64,000 nucleotides of DNA from Burkholderia sp. (GCA_031253835.1 JAIRVP010000078.1:1-64000); one strand, 5' to 3'; positions 50,435 to 59,775 are shown, counted from the first letter of the stretch. A program made the numbers and translations. Notes: generated by a model not told the origin, from the letters alone.

Positions 50435-51357
50435 CGCCGTCTCCCCGGCATGCCGATGGGCGAGCCGGCCGCCACCCGTGATTCGTGTGCCGTGGCGTGC
50501 CGCTCGATGAGAGCCGGATATCAGGCAATCGGCATGCCATGGACGATGCAGTTGCGTCGGGCGTGGGCGCGGCCGCGCGATCGCCGTTCGACAGGCGTGC
50601 GGGTGTTGCACGTGTGAATCGTGGGGACAGGGAAATGACCCGGGCGAGCGCCGGATCAATGCGATTCGATACGAAGAAACGCTCGATAAATCAGGCCTTT
50701 ACGGAATTTTCAAGGTAAAGGCGATGTTGAATCGAGATGTTTCATCGATGAGAATGGCGGGAAAAATTGCCTGAAAATAACGTTTGAATGTATCGCTGGC
50801 CGGGCGATTCCTGGTGTGAAAGCTGAATCGAATGAAAATGAAAAGCCGCTGCGCCTGTTTCGACCGGGATTGCGTGTTTCCATTGGCTTTGATTATTACA
50901 CCGGTGACGCCCGGGATGAAAACATCATCGCGTGATCGCGTCGGTATTTTCACGGATGAATCAAATTCGTTTCGATCGCCGGGGCGCGGACGTATCGCAG
51001 GCATGCTGGATGCAGCCCGGGGCGGGGCACGGTGCGAATCGATTCTCGTTCGTCTTCGCACCGGAGGGTGTCCGCACGCGTCCCGGCGTGCGATTCGCAC
51101 GCGGAAATCGCGCTGCCGCCCGGCTGGCGCGGCAGCGTGCTTCTCAAGTTTGAAACAGCCGTTCATCTGGCCATTCGGCGAGGGTTCGCGGGCCGGATTC
51201 GTCCGTCTAATCCGGGGATTGCTTCGTGACGTTCAACGATCGTGGCGGGTGCCAAACCTTTGCCGCGATACATTCCTGAAACAAAAAATGCCGTTTCCCG
51301 CGAAATGCCCCCGTCATGTGGCAGTCTGTCGCGCGCAATGGACGACGGAACAACGCG
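50435..51357. other. Gene-poor stretch
   Basis: No reading frame here has a credible protein composition; those present are Arg-rich shadows. Base composition falls below the local average between about 50650 and 50960. No RNA gene recognised. Confidence 0.5.
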
Positions 51358-51372
51358 TGGCACGCTGCTTGC
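51358..51372 (+). promoter_or_regulatory. Sigma-54 promoter (-24/-12)
   Basis: TGGCACG (51358-51364), CTGC, TTGC (51369-51372) matches the sigma-54 consensus TGGCACG-N4-TTGC at every fixed position. It reads toward the exported-protein cluster, whose neighbour at 56.1 kb is a sigma-54 enhancer-binding protein. Confidence 0.7.
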
Positions 51373-52284
51373 GACATTCAACGCACCGGCGAGCGGTCGA
51401 CACGATGCAACAACGATGTGGGGGCGGCCAACTCGTCAATAAGCAGTCGGGGAAACGGCGATGAAGACCATAGGCAGTAGTTTGATCGGCGCGTACTTTA
51501 CGCACCACTGGGGCAGTCAGACAGACCGGGGTGATGCTCGCGACGCAGTGCCAGCTTCGCGGGTTGCTTGGTGCCGATTTCCCGGCCGCCGGACGCTTCG
51601 TTTGCTGGAGCGGCTGTCGCGCCGCGCGGCAACCGGGCGACAGCGGTGCTCGCCTTCATTCAGTTCCCCCGGATGGATCAGGCTGTTCGTGCCGGACAGC
51701 GTGACACCGATTCGTCTTCAACCGTGCAGGGCGGTTTCGATTGCGCCGGGCCAATGCCGGCGCCGGCCGGATTAGATCGAACGCCCGTGGGCCGGATTTT
51801 CCGGAAGCCGTTTCGTCGCTCGTTCAGGGAGAAGACATGCCACCTGGCTGCAATGCAGGCCCGTTATCGCTCGATTAGAAAGAGCGGTCCGAACGGCGCG
51901 GCATTTTGCGGTGGTTAATATATTCGCGCATTTTCGATTCCGGAAACGAGTGCCGCATGCCGGTATCTCTTCCGGCGGGGTATCGAATGTCGCGATCCGG
52001 AAAGATGTGTTCATCATTCCGGTTAATTGAATCATGGTGTTTTTTGCAATGAACTCAATGTTCATGAAATTAATAGAAAACACCTATTCATATATTTTGG
52101 ACAACTTAAAAACATAAAACTAGAATTCGGCTGGCCAAAATTACAAAAAAATTAATTTCGAATGTGACAGGTATCTCTTGATTGGATAGTGATCCTTAAT
52201 TTTTTTGAGGATTGCTCAAGACAGGAAGATCGAAGGCGTGCGGTCTTCCTGGCTCATTCCGTCCACGCCGTTATGGAGTCGACC
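51373..52284 (+). other. Long untranslated or leader region with an AT-rich island
   Basis: The sigma-54 transcript would start near 51384, about 900 nt before the first cluster gene. The frame 51461-51775 has only a weak ribosome site and Arg-rich composition, so it is not called. From about 51900 to 52230 the DNA is strikingly AT-rich. It contains a sigma-70-like promoter TTGGAC (52097-52102), 18 nt, TAGAAT (52121-52126), and a dyad ATGAAC (52049-52054), TCAAT, GTTCAT (52060-52065). Confidence 0.5.
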
Positions 52285-52608
52285 ATGAAGAAGCTTCTGA
52301 TTGCAGCAGCAGTTCTGGCGGTTTCGGGTGCAGCGTTTGCCGCGAGCGGTACGGTGTCGACGAGCAACTCGTCGAGCGGCGGCCAGACGATGGCCGGGGT
52401 CGCCGGGTTCGGCCATTTCACCGCGACCGATTCCGGCGCAGGTTTCGGCGCAGCCGGCGCCATGGCCGGTGGCGGCAGCAGCGGTTCGATGTCGTACACG
52501 ACCCACACCCAAACGTCGACGGTTGGCGGCTTCGGCTTCGGCGGGGCACAAGCGGGCGGCAGCAGCGGTGCGAACGCCAGCTCGACCGGCTGGACGATCC
52601 ACTACTAA
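52285..52608 (+). CDS. Small exported Gly/Ser-rich protein
   Basis: A 107-residue protein from ATG 52285 (GGAG 7 nt upstream). A textbook signal peptide MKKLLIAAAVLAVSGAAFA is followed by a low-complexity mature part rich in Gly, Ser, Thr and Ala (GFGHFTATDSGAGFGAAGAM, GGFGFGGAQAGGSSGANASS) ending in WTIHY. No cysteines or charged clusters. Composition resembles secreted matrix, filament or amyloid-forming proteins, but no family is recognised. First gene of the exported-protein cluster. Confidence 0.75.
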   Translation: MKKLLIAAAVLAVSGAAFAASGTVSTSNSSSGGQTMAGVAGFGHFTATDSGAGFGAAGAMAGGGSSGSMSYTTHTQTSTVGGFGFGGAQAGGSSGANASSTGWTIHY

Positions 52609-52719
52609 GCCGCGGCGCGTAGCGTTCGTCATTGACTGGCGGCACGGGCGCCGGGCTGCACTGCAGCAGGGTGGGCCCGGCTCCGCGATCGCCGAACTTC
52701 CTCACAGCAAGGAATTGCT

Positions 52720-53313
52720 ATGAAAGCCAAAGTCATATTAGCGACAGCGCTCACCGCCCTTTCGTCGGCCGTATTGGCGGCCGGTCCGTCGACGACCTTC
52801 AACCAGACGCAATCCGTTGCCGCGGGTGTTTCTGGTTCGGTCCTGGTCGGTACCGGCAGTTATACGAGCAATTCGAATTCGGTAGCGGGCGCCAATGCAG
52901 GCAGTACCGTGACACCCGCTGGCTCCGCCGGAACGGCATCCGCCTATCACGACTCGACTTCGACGGCCAGCGGTTCCGGCTTGAACGGGGGCGCGTTCGC
53001 GGCAGGCGGCGGTATCGGTGCCGCAGGCTCTTTCGCCGGAAACAGCAACACGAATGTGAACGCAAATGCGCTGTCGGGAGGGGTGACCGCCACGATCGTA
53101 CTCGGCGCGAACCACTACACCGCAACGGGCGCGAACGACGGGGGCATCGCCAACGGGGGTGCTGCTGCCGGTTCGAGTCTGGGCGGGTCCGGCACGCTCG
53201 CGGGTTCGAATCACTACAACTCGTCGACCGTGTGGAGTACCGGTCCGGCTGGATCGCCGTCCGCATCGGGCGGCAGCCAGGGCAGTTCGGCCGGAACGGC
53301 AAGCAGTCCTTAG
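52720..53313 (+). CDS. Exported Gly/Ser/Ala/Asn-rich protein
   Basis: A 197-residue protein with signal peptide MKAKVILATALTALSSAVLA and a mature part made almost wholly of Gly, Ser, Ala, Thr, Asn and Val, with GSYTSNSNSVAGANAGSTVT and ALSGGVTATIVLGANHYTAT segments. It resembles the preceding gene in composition and may be a longer paralogue. AAGGA precedes the start. Likely secreted or surface-located; no family recognised. Confidence 0.75.
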   Translation: MKAKVILATALTALSSAVLAAGPSTTFNQTQSVAAGVSGSVLVGTGSYTSNSNSVAGANAGSTVTPAGSAGTASAYHDSTSTASGSGLNGGAFAAGGGIGAAGSFAGNSNTNVNANALSGGVTATIVLGANHYTATGANDGGIANGGAAAGSSLGGSGTLAGSNHYNSSTVWSTGPAGSPSASGGSQGSSAGTASSP

Positions 53314-53389
53314 TCAGGTGTGTGGGGGGACCAGTTTCCCAGCGACGCTGGTCTCTTTCCCCACCTTGTTGTCACCGTAAGGAGTTGGC

Positions 53390-53671
53390 ATGAAGCAGAA
53401 CCTGATTGCCGCCGCTCTGATGCTCGCGTCTCTGACGGCATATGGCGTTGACCGTGTTGCCGACGACGTGCAATCGAATATGCAGACGTCAAACAACCCT
53501 GCCCAGACAACCAAACCGTCAGAACAACAAGCGCTTTCGTCGGGCAATGCCATCGGCGGACCGAACACCCAGCAGTGGCAGGGCATGTCGGCCGCGTCGT
53601 GGTCCCAGCTGGGCAACGGCTGGAGACAGTTCGGGGAAGCAGGGAAAGCTGAAGGGATTCAGGGGAATTAG
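53390..53671 (+). CDS. Small exported hypothetical protein
   Basis: A 93-residue protein with signal peptide MKQNLIAAALMLASLTAYG and a polar, Gln/Asn/Ser-rich mature part ending in WQGMSAASWSQLGNGWRQFG, with three tryptophans in the last third. AAGGAGTT precedes ATG 53390. Same strand, 76 nt behind the previous gene. Unknown function. Confidence 0.7.
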   Translation: MKQNLIAAALMLASLTAYGVDRVADDVQSNMQTSNNPAQTTKPSEQQALSSGNAIGGPNTQQWQGMSAASWSQLGNGWRQFGEAGKAEGIQGN

Positions 53672-53715
53672 TACGGTTGCCTGGGTGGGAGGTCAAACCT
53701 CGTCCGGAGAGTGAA

Positions 53716-55287
53716 ATGAACAGCAACAGGATCAAGGTGGCATGTGCGGCGATGTTCGCGATGACCACGATCGGTGCCCACGCGCAGACCGCCGATTCGA
53801 CATCGAGCGCGCAGTCCTCGACGTCGTCGACGGCGATCAGCCAGGGCGGCGGCTCGAGCATGAACACGAACACCACGAGTTCGCGCGGCGGGAATGCCAC
53901 CAGCTCCAGCGGGGTGCGCGGCAGCGGGAACTCGAGCGTCAACGTGAACGTGACGATGCCGTCCAGCACGAGCAGCGGCTCGAACGTGACGCCGCAGAGC
54001 GTGGGTTCTCTGGCTTCGTCCGGCGCGCCAGGCACCAACCCGTACAACACCCAGACCGCAGAAAACGTCAATTACTCGGGTACGCAGACAATCAAGACCA
54101 ACCCGGCGATCCAGGCACCGGGCCTCACGACCACGCTGTCCGACACCTGCATGGGATCGGTGAGCGTCGGCGTGTCGTTCCCGGGGTTCGGCGCGACGGG
54201 CGGTACGACACTGGTCGACCAGGCCTGCGTCCGGCGTCTCGATGCGCGTGAATTCCGCGCGATGGGGCTGACCGACGTGGCGCTCGCGCTGCTGTGCCAG
54301 AGCGATGCGAACCGGCGCGCGGTGGAAGCGACCGGCCACCTGTGCCCGGGCACGACCGCGCCGCTCGCGCGCTCGAACGTGGCGCCGAGCGCCGAAGCGA
54401 CCGTTGCCGACGACGTGAAGTATCGCGATCCGATCGTGCGCGACCGCATGGGCCTGCCGCCGATCGGTTCTGCCGCGCCGGCCCCCGCGCCGACGCGTCC
54501 GATCCAGACGACGTCGGTGCAGGCGGCGCCTGTTCCCGTTCCGGTGCCGATTCCGGTGCCGGTGCCGGCGATCGCGCCGGTTGCCGCGGCGCCGGCCGTG
54601 GCAGCGCCTGCAGTCGCCGCAGCCGCGCCGGCAGTGGCGCCGGCAGTCGCGACGCCCGCCGTTGCCGCCGCGGCACCGGCAGTGGCTGCGCCGGTCGCGG
54701 CAGCGCCTGCGGTTGCTGCGGCACCTGCCGTCGCCGCCGCGCCTGCAGCCGCGGTTGTCCCGGCGGCCGCGATGGCAGCCGTGCCGGCTGCGGCTGTCAT
54801 TGCCGCGCCGGCCGTCGACGACAAGGCATCGCAAGCGCCTGCTGCGCCGGTCGCCGACACGAAGGCCCCCGAGCCCGTGCAGCCCGTCGCTGACAAGGCG
54901 CCGGAGCCGATGCCGGCCGCGACCGACAACGCGGCGCAGGCCGCTGGCGAACCGGTTGCCGAACCGATGCCGGCTGCTGCCGTCGTCGCGGCGCCGGTAG
55001 CCGATGCAAAGGCTGCCGAGCCGGTGCCGCAAGCGGCTGTCGAAGCGCCCGCTCCGGAAGCCGCGCAGCCTGCCGCCGCCGCCGCGCCGGCCGACATGCC
55101 GGCCGCCGACGCGAAGGTGCCCGAAGCGGTCGAATCCGCCGCCGCACCGGCTGCGCCGTCCATCGACATGCCTGCGTTGACCGACCCGGCCCAGGCGTTG
55201 TCGCCGGCCACGGTCGACCAGCAGGCCGCACCGGCAGCACCGGTTGCGCCGGCACCGGCCGTCATCTCGACGAGCACGTCGTCGTAA
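53716..55287 (+). CDS. Large exported protein with Cys-containing core and Ala/Pro/Val repeats
   Basis: A 523-residue protein with a signal peptide (MNSNRIKVACAAMFAMTTIG, cleaved near AHAQ). A Ser/Thr/Asn/Gly-rich region (to about residue 130) is followed by a folded-looking core at about 135-215 with three cysteines: LSDTCMGSVSVGVSFPGFGA, VDQACVRRLDAREFRAMGLT, LALLCQSDANRRAVEATGHL and a fourth in LCPG. The C-terminal 270 residues are low-complexity Ala/Pro/Val repeats (PVPVPIPVPVPAIAP, APAVAAAPAVAAAP), probably an extended wall- or membrane-spanning stalk. It may anchor or export the smaller neighbours; this is inference. Confidence 0.75.
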   Translation: MNSNRIKVACAAMFAMTTIGAHAQTADSTSSAQSSTSSTAISQGGGSSMNTNTTSSRGGNATSSSGVRGSGNSSVNVNVTMPSSTSSGSNVTPQSVGSLASSGAPGTNPYNTQTAENVNYSGTQTIKTNPAIQAPGLTTTLSDTCMGSVSVGVSFPGFGATGGTTLVDQACVRRLDAREFRAMGLTDVALALLCQSDANRRAVEATGHLCPGTTAPLARSNVAPSAEATVADDVKYRDPIVRDRMGLPPIGSAAPAPAPTRPIQTTSVQAAPVPVPVPIPVPVPAIAPVAAAPAVAAPAVAAAAPAVAPAVATPAVAAAAPAVAAPVAAAPAVAAAPAVAAAPAAAVVPAAAMAAVPAAAVIAAPAVDDKASQAPAAPVADTKAPEPVQPVADKAPEPMPAATDNAAQAAGEPVAEPMPAAAVVAAPVADAKAAEPVPQAAVEAPAPEAAQPAAAAAPADMPAADAKVPEAVESAAAPAAPSIDMPALTDPAQALSPATVDQQAAPAAPVAPAPAVISTSTSS

Positions 55288-55443
55288 GCATGCGGGGCCG
55301 TCCGTCGTGTGGCCGGAATACCGGTCGCACGGCAGACGCCCGGCCCCGACGCCCGACGGTGGTTCCCGGTTGGACGGGTGTTGGTCCCATCCCCGAGGTC
55401 AACACCTCTTTTTGCCTGACGAGGATGCAAGGAGGCCTCAATC

Positions 55444-56028
55444 ATGAGGATCTTTTTGGTCGCTTTGCTGCTGGTCGGCGTGCAAGCCGCCGCGCAGTCG
55501 GTTTTCCAGAATCCCGCGGTCTTCGTCATCCTGAACGAGCAGACCCTCGCGAACGCCGCGAGCGTCCAGCAGGCGCTGTCGACGCTCGGCCGCCCCGACA
55601 ACACGGCATGCGCGCCGATGATGATGATCGGCGATCCGCAGATGATTTACATGATGCCGGAGGCAGGTCACGCGCCGTCGTGGCAATCGCCGGTGTACGG
55701 GCGCGGCGCGCCGTTCCAGGCGCAGAACGGGCCGGCGCCGACCGGCAAGACGGTCGGCGCGATGCAGCACGCGGAAGACATGCAGACGCTACCGTGGAGC
55801 GATGGCAGCGCGATCACGCAGAAGATCGCGGGCGAGCCGAGCGTGGCGGCGGCGGACCGCGTGAGCGAGTGGCAGCGCAACGGGCTCGACAAGATCGAGA
55901 CGGCGCGCGCGGAGGACGTGACGGTGAACGGCAAGACTTACCGCGCGTATCGCGACGATCTCAACGGGTCGGCGAAGCCGGTCGTCGAGCCGCAGATCTA
56001 CACGCAGCGCGTCGTGTTCTGCCGATAA
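55444..56028 (+). CDS. Exported hypothetical protein of the same cluster
   Basis: A 194-residue protein with AAGGAGG before ATG 55444 and a signal peptide (MRIFLVALLLVGVQAAAQ). The mature part has FQNPAVFVILNEQTLANAAS near the start, a Met-rich ACAPMMMIGDPQMIYMMPEA segment and an ordered C-terminal part (VNGKTYRAYRDDLNGSAKPV) with a cysteine at the penultimate position. Unlike its neighbours it is not low-complexity, so it could be a periplasmic assembly factor or minor subunit. No family recognised. Confidence 0.7.
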   Translation: MRIFLVALLLVGVQAAAQSVFQNPAVFVILNEQTLANAASVQQALSTLGRPDNTACAPMMMIGDPQMIYMMPEAGHAPSWQSPVYGRGAPFQAQNGPAPTGKTVGAMQHAEDMQTLPWSDGSAITQKIAGEPSVAAADRVSEWQRNGLDKIETARAEDVTVNGKTYRAYRDDLNGSAKPVVEPQIYTQRVVFCR

Positions 56029-56140
56029 CGAAACATCGATTCGAGGACGGGGCGGCGCCGCGCCGCGGGACCACGGGGCCCCGCCACCTGCGATCCGGCA
56101 ACGGCCGTTCCCACATACAACCCTACGCGGCGAGGTCATC

Positions 56141-57562
56141 GTGAACTATTGCTGCCAGCTCAGAGTGTCAGGCCCGCAGGATGTCGAGCGGGACACCGGC
56201 GCGCTGCCGTTCGTCGCTGCCCGGCGCAATCATGTGGCGCCGTCGCGGCCGCTTGTCTACCTGTCGCAGCAGCACGATGCCGCGCTCGTCGATTGCCTGG
56301 CGTCGCGCGGCTGGGACGTGTGGCGCGCAAAAACCGTTGCGGACGCACTGAATCTCGTCAAGGCGAACCGCCCGCATGCGGGTATCGTCGATTTCGGCAG
56401 CTTCGCGTCGCTCGACGTCGGGTCGTTCGAGGCGCTGCTGCGCGACCCGCGCGTCGGCTGGGTCGCGCTTGCCGACGACGAGCGGCTGCGCGACATCTCG
56501 GTCGCGCGCCTGATCCGCCATTGCTGCTTCGACTACGTGCGCAATGCGACGGCCTACACGACGATCGGCTATCTCGTCGGCCATGCGTACGGGATGCTGA
56601 AACTTGCCGACGGCGACCCGGCCGTGGAGGCTGCGCCGCCCGGCGGCACGATGATCGGCTCGTGCGACGCGATGCGCCGGTTGTTCGCGACGATCCGCAA
56701 GGTCGCGAACACGGACGCCACCGTGTTCATCGCCGGTGAATCCGGCACCGGCAAGGAGCTGACCGCCGCGGCGATCCACCGGCAGTCGATGCGGGCCGAT
56801 GCCCCGTTCGTCGCCGTGAACTGCGCGGCGATTCCGCAGACGCTGCTGCAGGCCGAACTGTTCGGCCACGAGCGCGGCGCATTCACGGGCGCGCACCAGC
56901 GCAAGATCGGCCGCATCGAGGCCGCGCACGGCGGCACGCTGTTTCTCGACGAGATCGGCGACATGCCGTTCGAGAGCCAGGCGAGCCTGCTGCGGTTTTT
57001 GCAGGAAGGCAAGATCGAGCGGCTCGGCGGGCACGCGTCGATTCCGGTCGATGTGCGGATCGTCTCGGCGACCCACGTCGATCTCGAGGCCGCGATGCAG
57101 ATGGGGCGGTTCCGCGCCGACCTGTACTACCGGTTGTGCGTGCTGCGTATCGACGAGCCGCCGCTGCGCGCGCGCGGCCGCGACATCATGCTGCTCGCCG
57201 ATTACGTGCTGCGGCGTTATCGCGGCGACAGTTCGCACCGGATTCGCGGCTTCATGCCGTGCGCGGTCGAGGCGATCCACAACTATCCGTGGCCCGGCAA
57301 CGTGCGCGAGCTGATCAACCGGATCCGGTTCGCGGTCGTGATGACGAACGGCCCGCTGATCTCGGCGGCCGATCTCGAGCTGCACGCGTACACGTCACGG
57401 CAGCCGCCGACGCTCGCGGAAACACGCCGGCAGGCCGAGCGGCGCGCGATCGAGGAAACGCTGATGCGCAACCGCCACCAGCATGCGGATGTTGCCGCTG
57501 AACTGGGCATTTCGCGCGCGACGCTGTACCGCCTGATGACCGCGCACGGGCTGCACAGCTGA
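56141..57562 (+). CDS. Sigma-54-dependent enhancer-binding regulator (VpsR/BerB-like)
   Basis: A 473-residue activator starting at GTG 56141. The N-terminal 150 residues resemble a receiver-like domain (RPLVYLSQQHDAALVDCLAS; HAGIVDFGSF) as in VpsR-type proteins. The AAA+ domain (about 165-400) has Walker A GESGTGKE, the sigma-54-contacting GAFTGA loop, GTLFLDEIGDMP (Walker B) and YPWPGNVRELINRI. A Fis-type helix-turn-helix ends the protein (ADVAAELGISRATLYRLMTA). GAFTGA intact means it should activate sigma-54 promoters such as the one at 51358. Related proteins in Burkholderia respond to cyclic di-GMP; this is family knowledge, not seen here. Confidence 0.88.
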   Translation: MNYCCQLRVSGPQDVERDTGALPFVAARRNHVAPSRPLVYLSQQHDAALVDCLASRGWDVWRAKTVADALNLVKANRPHAGIVDFGSFASLDVGSFEALLRDPRVGWVALADDERLRDISVARLIRHCCFDYVRNATAYTTIGYLVGHAYGMLKLADGDPAVEAAPPGGTMIGSCDAMRRLFATIRKVANTDATVFIAGESGTGKELTAAAIHRQSMRADAPFVAVNCAAIPQTLLQAELFGHERGAFTGAHQRKIGRIEAAHGGTLFLDEIGDMPFESQASLLRFLQEGKIERLGGHASIPVDVRIVSATHVDLEAAMQMGRFRADLYYRLCVLRIDEPPLRARGRDIMLLADYVLRRYRGDSSHRIRGFMPCAVEAIHNYPWPGNVRELINRIRFAVVMTNGPLISAADLELHAYTSRQPPTLAETRRQAERRAIEETLMRNRHQHADVAAELGISRATLYRLMTAHGLHS

Positions 57563-57694
57563 TGCGTGCCGGCGCGCTCCCCTCAAGACTGCGCGGCGGC
57601 GGCCGTTAAAACATGAAATGACCCGTGCGGACCGCCGGCGCATCGGTGCGCGCGCGGCCGACACGCGGCGCATCACGCTTATCCGAGGTTTATC

Positions 57695-58201
57695 GTGACA
57701 GAGTGCAGTCACTGCGGCAGGACGTTCCTGGTCGGCGGCCGGTCGATCGACGGGCGTCGCTACTGCAGCCGGGTGTGCGCGCACGCGCATCCGATCATCG
57801 TCGAGGCCGAACGCGTGCCCGACGCGAAGGTCCGGCAGTATGTCGACGACTGGCGCTACGGGCCGTGCCCGATCTGCCTGCGCGAAGGGCAGCCGGTCGA
57901 CGTGCATGCGTCGCATCGCGTCGTGTCGCTGCTGTTCGTCACGCGCTGGGCGACGCGGCGCCACGTGTGCTGCCGCCGTTGCGGGCGCAGGAAGCAGGCG
58001 GTCGCGCTGCTCGCGTCGGCCACGCTCGGCTGGTGGGGGCTGCCGTGGGGCATCGTGCTGACGCCGATCCAGCTCGCGCGCAACGCGCTCGGGCTGGCCG
58101 CGCGCGATCCGGAGGTCGCGACGCAGCAGTTCGAGGAGTTCGTGCGGCGCAAGCTGGCGGCGCGCCGGCTCAAGCGTGCGGAGCAGGGCGCCGGCATCTG
58201 A
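57695..58201 (+). CDS. Zinc-ribbon protein with a hydrophobic segment
   Basis: A 168-residue protein from GTG 57695 (CGAGG upstream). It has paired cysteines CSHC, YCSRVC, CPIC and CCRRC that suit two zinc ribbons. A hydrophobic stretch LLASATLGWWGLPWGIVLTP near residues 108-127 could be a membrane hairpin, and the C terminus is basic (FVRRKLAARRLKRAEQ). Role unknown; it lies 132 nt behind the enhancer-binding protein on the same strand. Confidence 0.7.
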   Translation: MTECSHCGRTFLVGGRSIDGRRYCSRVCAHAHPIIVEAERVPDAKVRQYVDDWRYGPCPICLREGQPVDVHASHRVVSLLFVTRWATRRHVCCRRCGRRKQAVALLASATLGWWGLPWGIVLTPIQLARNALGLAARDPEVATQQFEEFVRRKLAARRLKRAEQGAGI

Positions 58202-58228
58202 TCGCGCGCGTCGCCGCGCCGCGCCCGC

Positions 58229-58720
58229 TCAGGCCGGCCGCTCGAAGCCCGATGCGACCCAGCGCTCGGCGCTGGCCTTGTTGAGCTTGAACCCGGCCGA
58301 CACCTTCGCTTCGGCCAGCAGCTCGCCGTACGGATCGAATGCCTTCAGCTGCGCATACGGCTCGAATTCGTCCGGCACGATGTCGAGCGTGACCGACACA
58401 TCCTGTTCGTCGTCGCCCTGGACCGTCACTTCCTTGTGCAGCATCGCGCGCCGCTGCTGCGCGTGCCGCATCAGCACCTCGGTCGCGGTCTTCACGAGCG
58501 TGCGGAACGCGTTCGCGTCCATCGGTTTCGGATTCTTCTTGTCGCGGCCCATCGTCCACGGCCCGACGAGCGCGGGCTCGGATTCGCCGTCCTTGATCAT
58601 CTCGACGGCCCAGCCGTCGTCGTCTTCGTTCTTGATGATGCGGGCCGTCCAGCCGTTGTCGCGCCAGAGGCCGTCTTCGTGGATAGAGGTGTCGTCGGAT
58701 TGCAGGTCGGATTCGGTCAT
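58229..58720 (-). CDS. Conserved-looking cytosolic hypothetical protein
   Basis: A 163-residue acidic protein from ATG 58720 (the open frame upstream to 58867 is Arg/Pro-rich and unsupported). Segments such as WRDNGWTARIIKNEDDDGWA, ESEPALVGPWTMGRDKKNPK and DANAFRTLVKTATEVLMRHA look like a well-ordered alpha/beta protein with strongly conserved composition. No family or motif recognised. It converges with the zinc-ribbon gene across 27 nt. Confidence 0.7.
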   Translation of the reverse strand: MTESDLQSDDTSIHEDGLWRDNGWTARIIKNEDDDGWAVEMIKDGESEPALVGPWTMGRDKKNPKPMDANAFRTLVKTATEVLMRHAQQRRAMLHKEVTVQGDDEQDVSVTLDIVPDEFEPYAQLKAFDPYGELLAEAKVSAGFKLNKASAERWVASGFERPA

Positions 58721-59097
58721 GAGGAAAGCGGCGAGTGCGGGCAGCCGGCAAAAGGGCGGTGGCGCGCGGCCGGTAGCGGCGCATCGCTCGCCGCCGGCGG
58801 CCCGGAGTGGCATGCAAAGGCGTAATTTTACCTGCTGGCCGTCCGCATCGTGCGCAACGCCGGCCATTGGGCCGATGCCGCGTCGGTCGACCGCCGGCTG
58901 CCGGCCGCTCGAACCCGCGCAAATATCAAACTCGTATTACGTCCCCGGCGGCCGATCCATGTGCCGTCCGATATCCCGCCCGCGCATGGCTTCCTAGAAT
59001 CGGGTTTCGGGCTAAAAGTAGCCTGAATATCCTTTCAACGCTCGACCGGCCGCCCGCGTCTCACGCCGCGCGGCTGGCGAACCACCAGGAACTGCGC
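58721..59097. other. Intergenic region upstream of the response-regulator gene
   Basis: A TAGAAT hexamer near 58995 could be a -10 element. A small hairpin, GGCTA-AAAG-TAGCC, lies at about 59010-59024. Nothing else seen. Confidence 0.4.
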
Positions 59098-59775
59098 ATG
59101 AGGAAATTCAATGTTCGCGTCGTCGTCGCGTACGACTGGCCGTTGACGCTGGCCGGCATCGAGCAGGTTGCCGGCAGCGCCTGCGCGATCGAGCTCGTCG
59201 CGGTCTACCGGAGCGCGGCCGAACTGGTCGCGTCGCTCGGCGGCGTCGACTGCGACGTCGTGCTGGTCGACTATGCGATCCGCGGCGACGCGCAGATGGA
59301 CGGCCTTGCGCTGTTCGACTGGCTGCGCCGCACGCGGCCGAACGTCGGAATCGTCGCGCTGGTCGCGAACGAGAACCCGCTGATTTTCCGGTCGATCCTC
59401 GCGAGCGGCGGCGTGAGCGTCGTCAGCAAGTTCGACGAGGTCGGCCATATCGTCACGGCGATCCATTCCCGCTACAGCGGCGGCGCGTACCAGTCGCCGG
59501 TCGTCCGGCGCGCGGTCGACATGCTCGGCGAGCGCGGCGAGGCGCCCGTGAAGCTGTCGGCAAGGGAGATCGAGGTGATTCGCCTGTACCTGGCGGGCGT
59601 GCCGATCAAGACGATCGCGCGGCGCCTGAGCAAGGGCAAGCAGACGGTCAGCGCGCAGAAGATCAGCGCGATGAAGAAGCTCGGCGCGAACAACGACGTC
59701 GAGCTGATCCAGCGTGCGGCCGGGCTGGGGCTCGGCGGCGGTGCGGGCGCGCTGCAGGCCGGCGGCGCGGGGTGA
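59098..59775 (+). CDS. LuxR/FixJ-type response regulator (RcsB/FimZ-like)
   Basis: A 225-residue protein. The receiver (1-125) has an acidic YDWP in place of the usual DD pair, the phosphoacceptor aspartate in CDVVLVDYAIRGD, and the conserved lysine in VSVVSKFDE. The helix-turn-helix is KLSAREIEVIRLYLAGVPIK then TIARRLSKGKQTVSAQKISA. This layout is that of RcsB-like regulators of surface structures. No histidine kinase is adjacent, so it is an orphan regulator at the edge of the exported-protein cluster. Confidence 0.85.
   Translation: MRKFNVRVVVAYDWPLTLAGIEQVAGSACAIELVAVYRSAAELVASLGGVDCDVVLVDYAIRGDAQMDGLALFDWLRRTRPNVGIVALVANENPLIFRSILASGGVSVVSKFDEVGHIVTAIHSRYSGGAYQSPVVRRAVDMLGERGEAPVKLSAREIEVIRLYLAGVPIKTIARRLSKGKQTVSAQKISAMKKLGANNDVELIQRAAGLGLGGGAGALQAGGAG

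Noticed and set aside
51461..51775. 104-codon frame 77 nt after the sigma-54 promoter
   Set aside because: Weak ribosome site and Arg/Ser-rich composition after the first 20 residues; not enough to call a gene.
52634..52655. Second sigma-54-like site (TGGCGGCACGGGCGC)
   Set aside because: Only GG and GC positions fit; the T-T before GC and the CACG register are wrong.
54540..54780. Possible tandem DNA repeat in the Ala/Pro/Val region
   Set aside because: The protein is repetitive but the DNA units vary in length and sequence, so it is low-complexity coding rather than a true tandem array.
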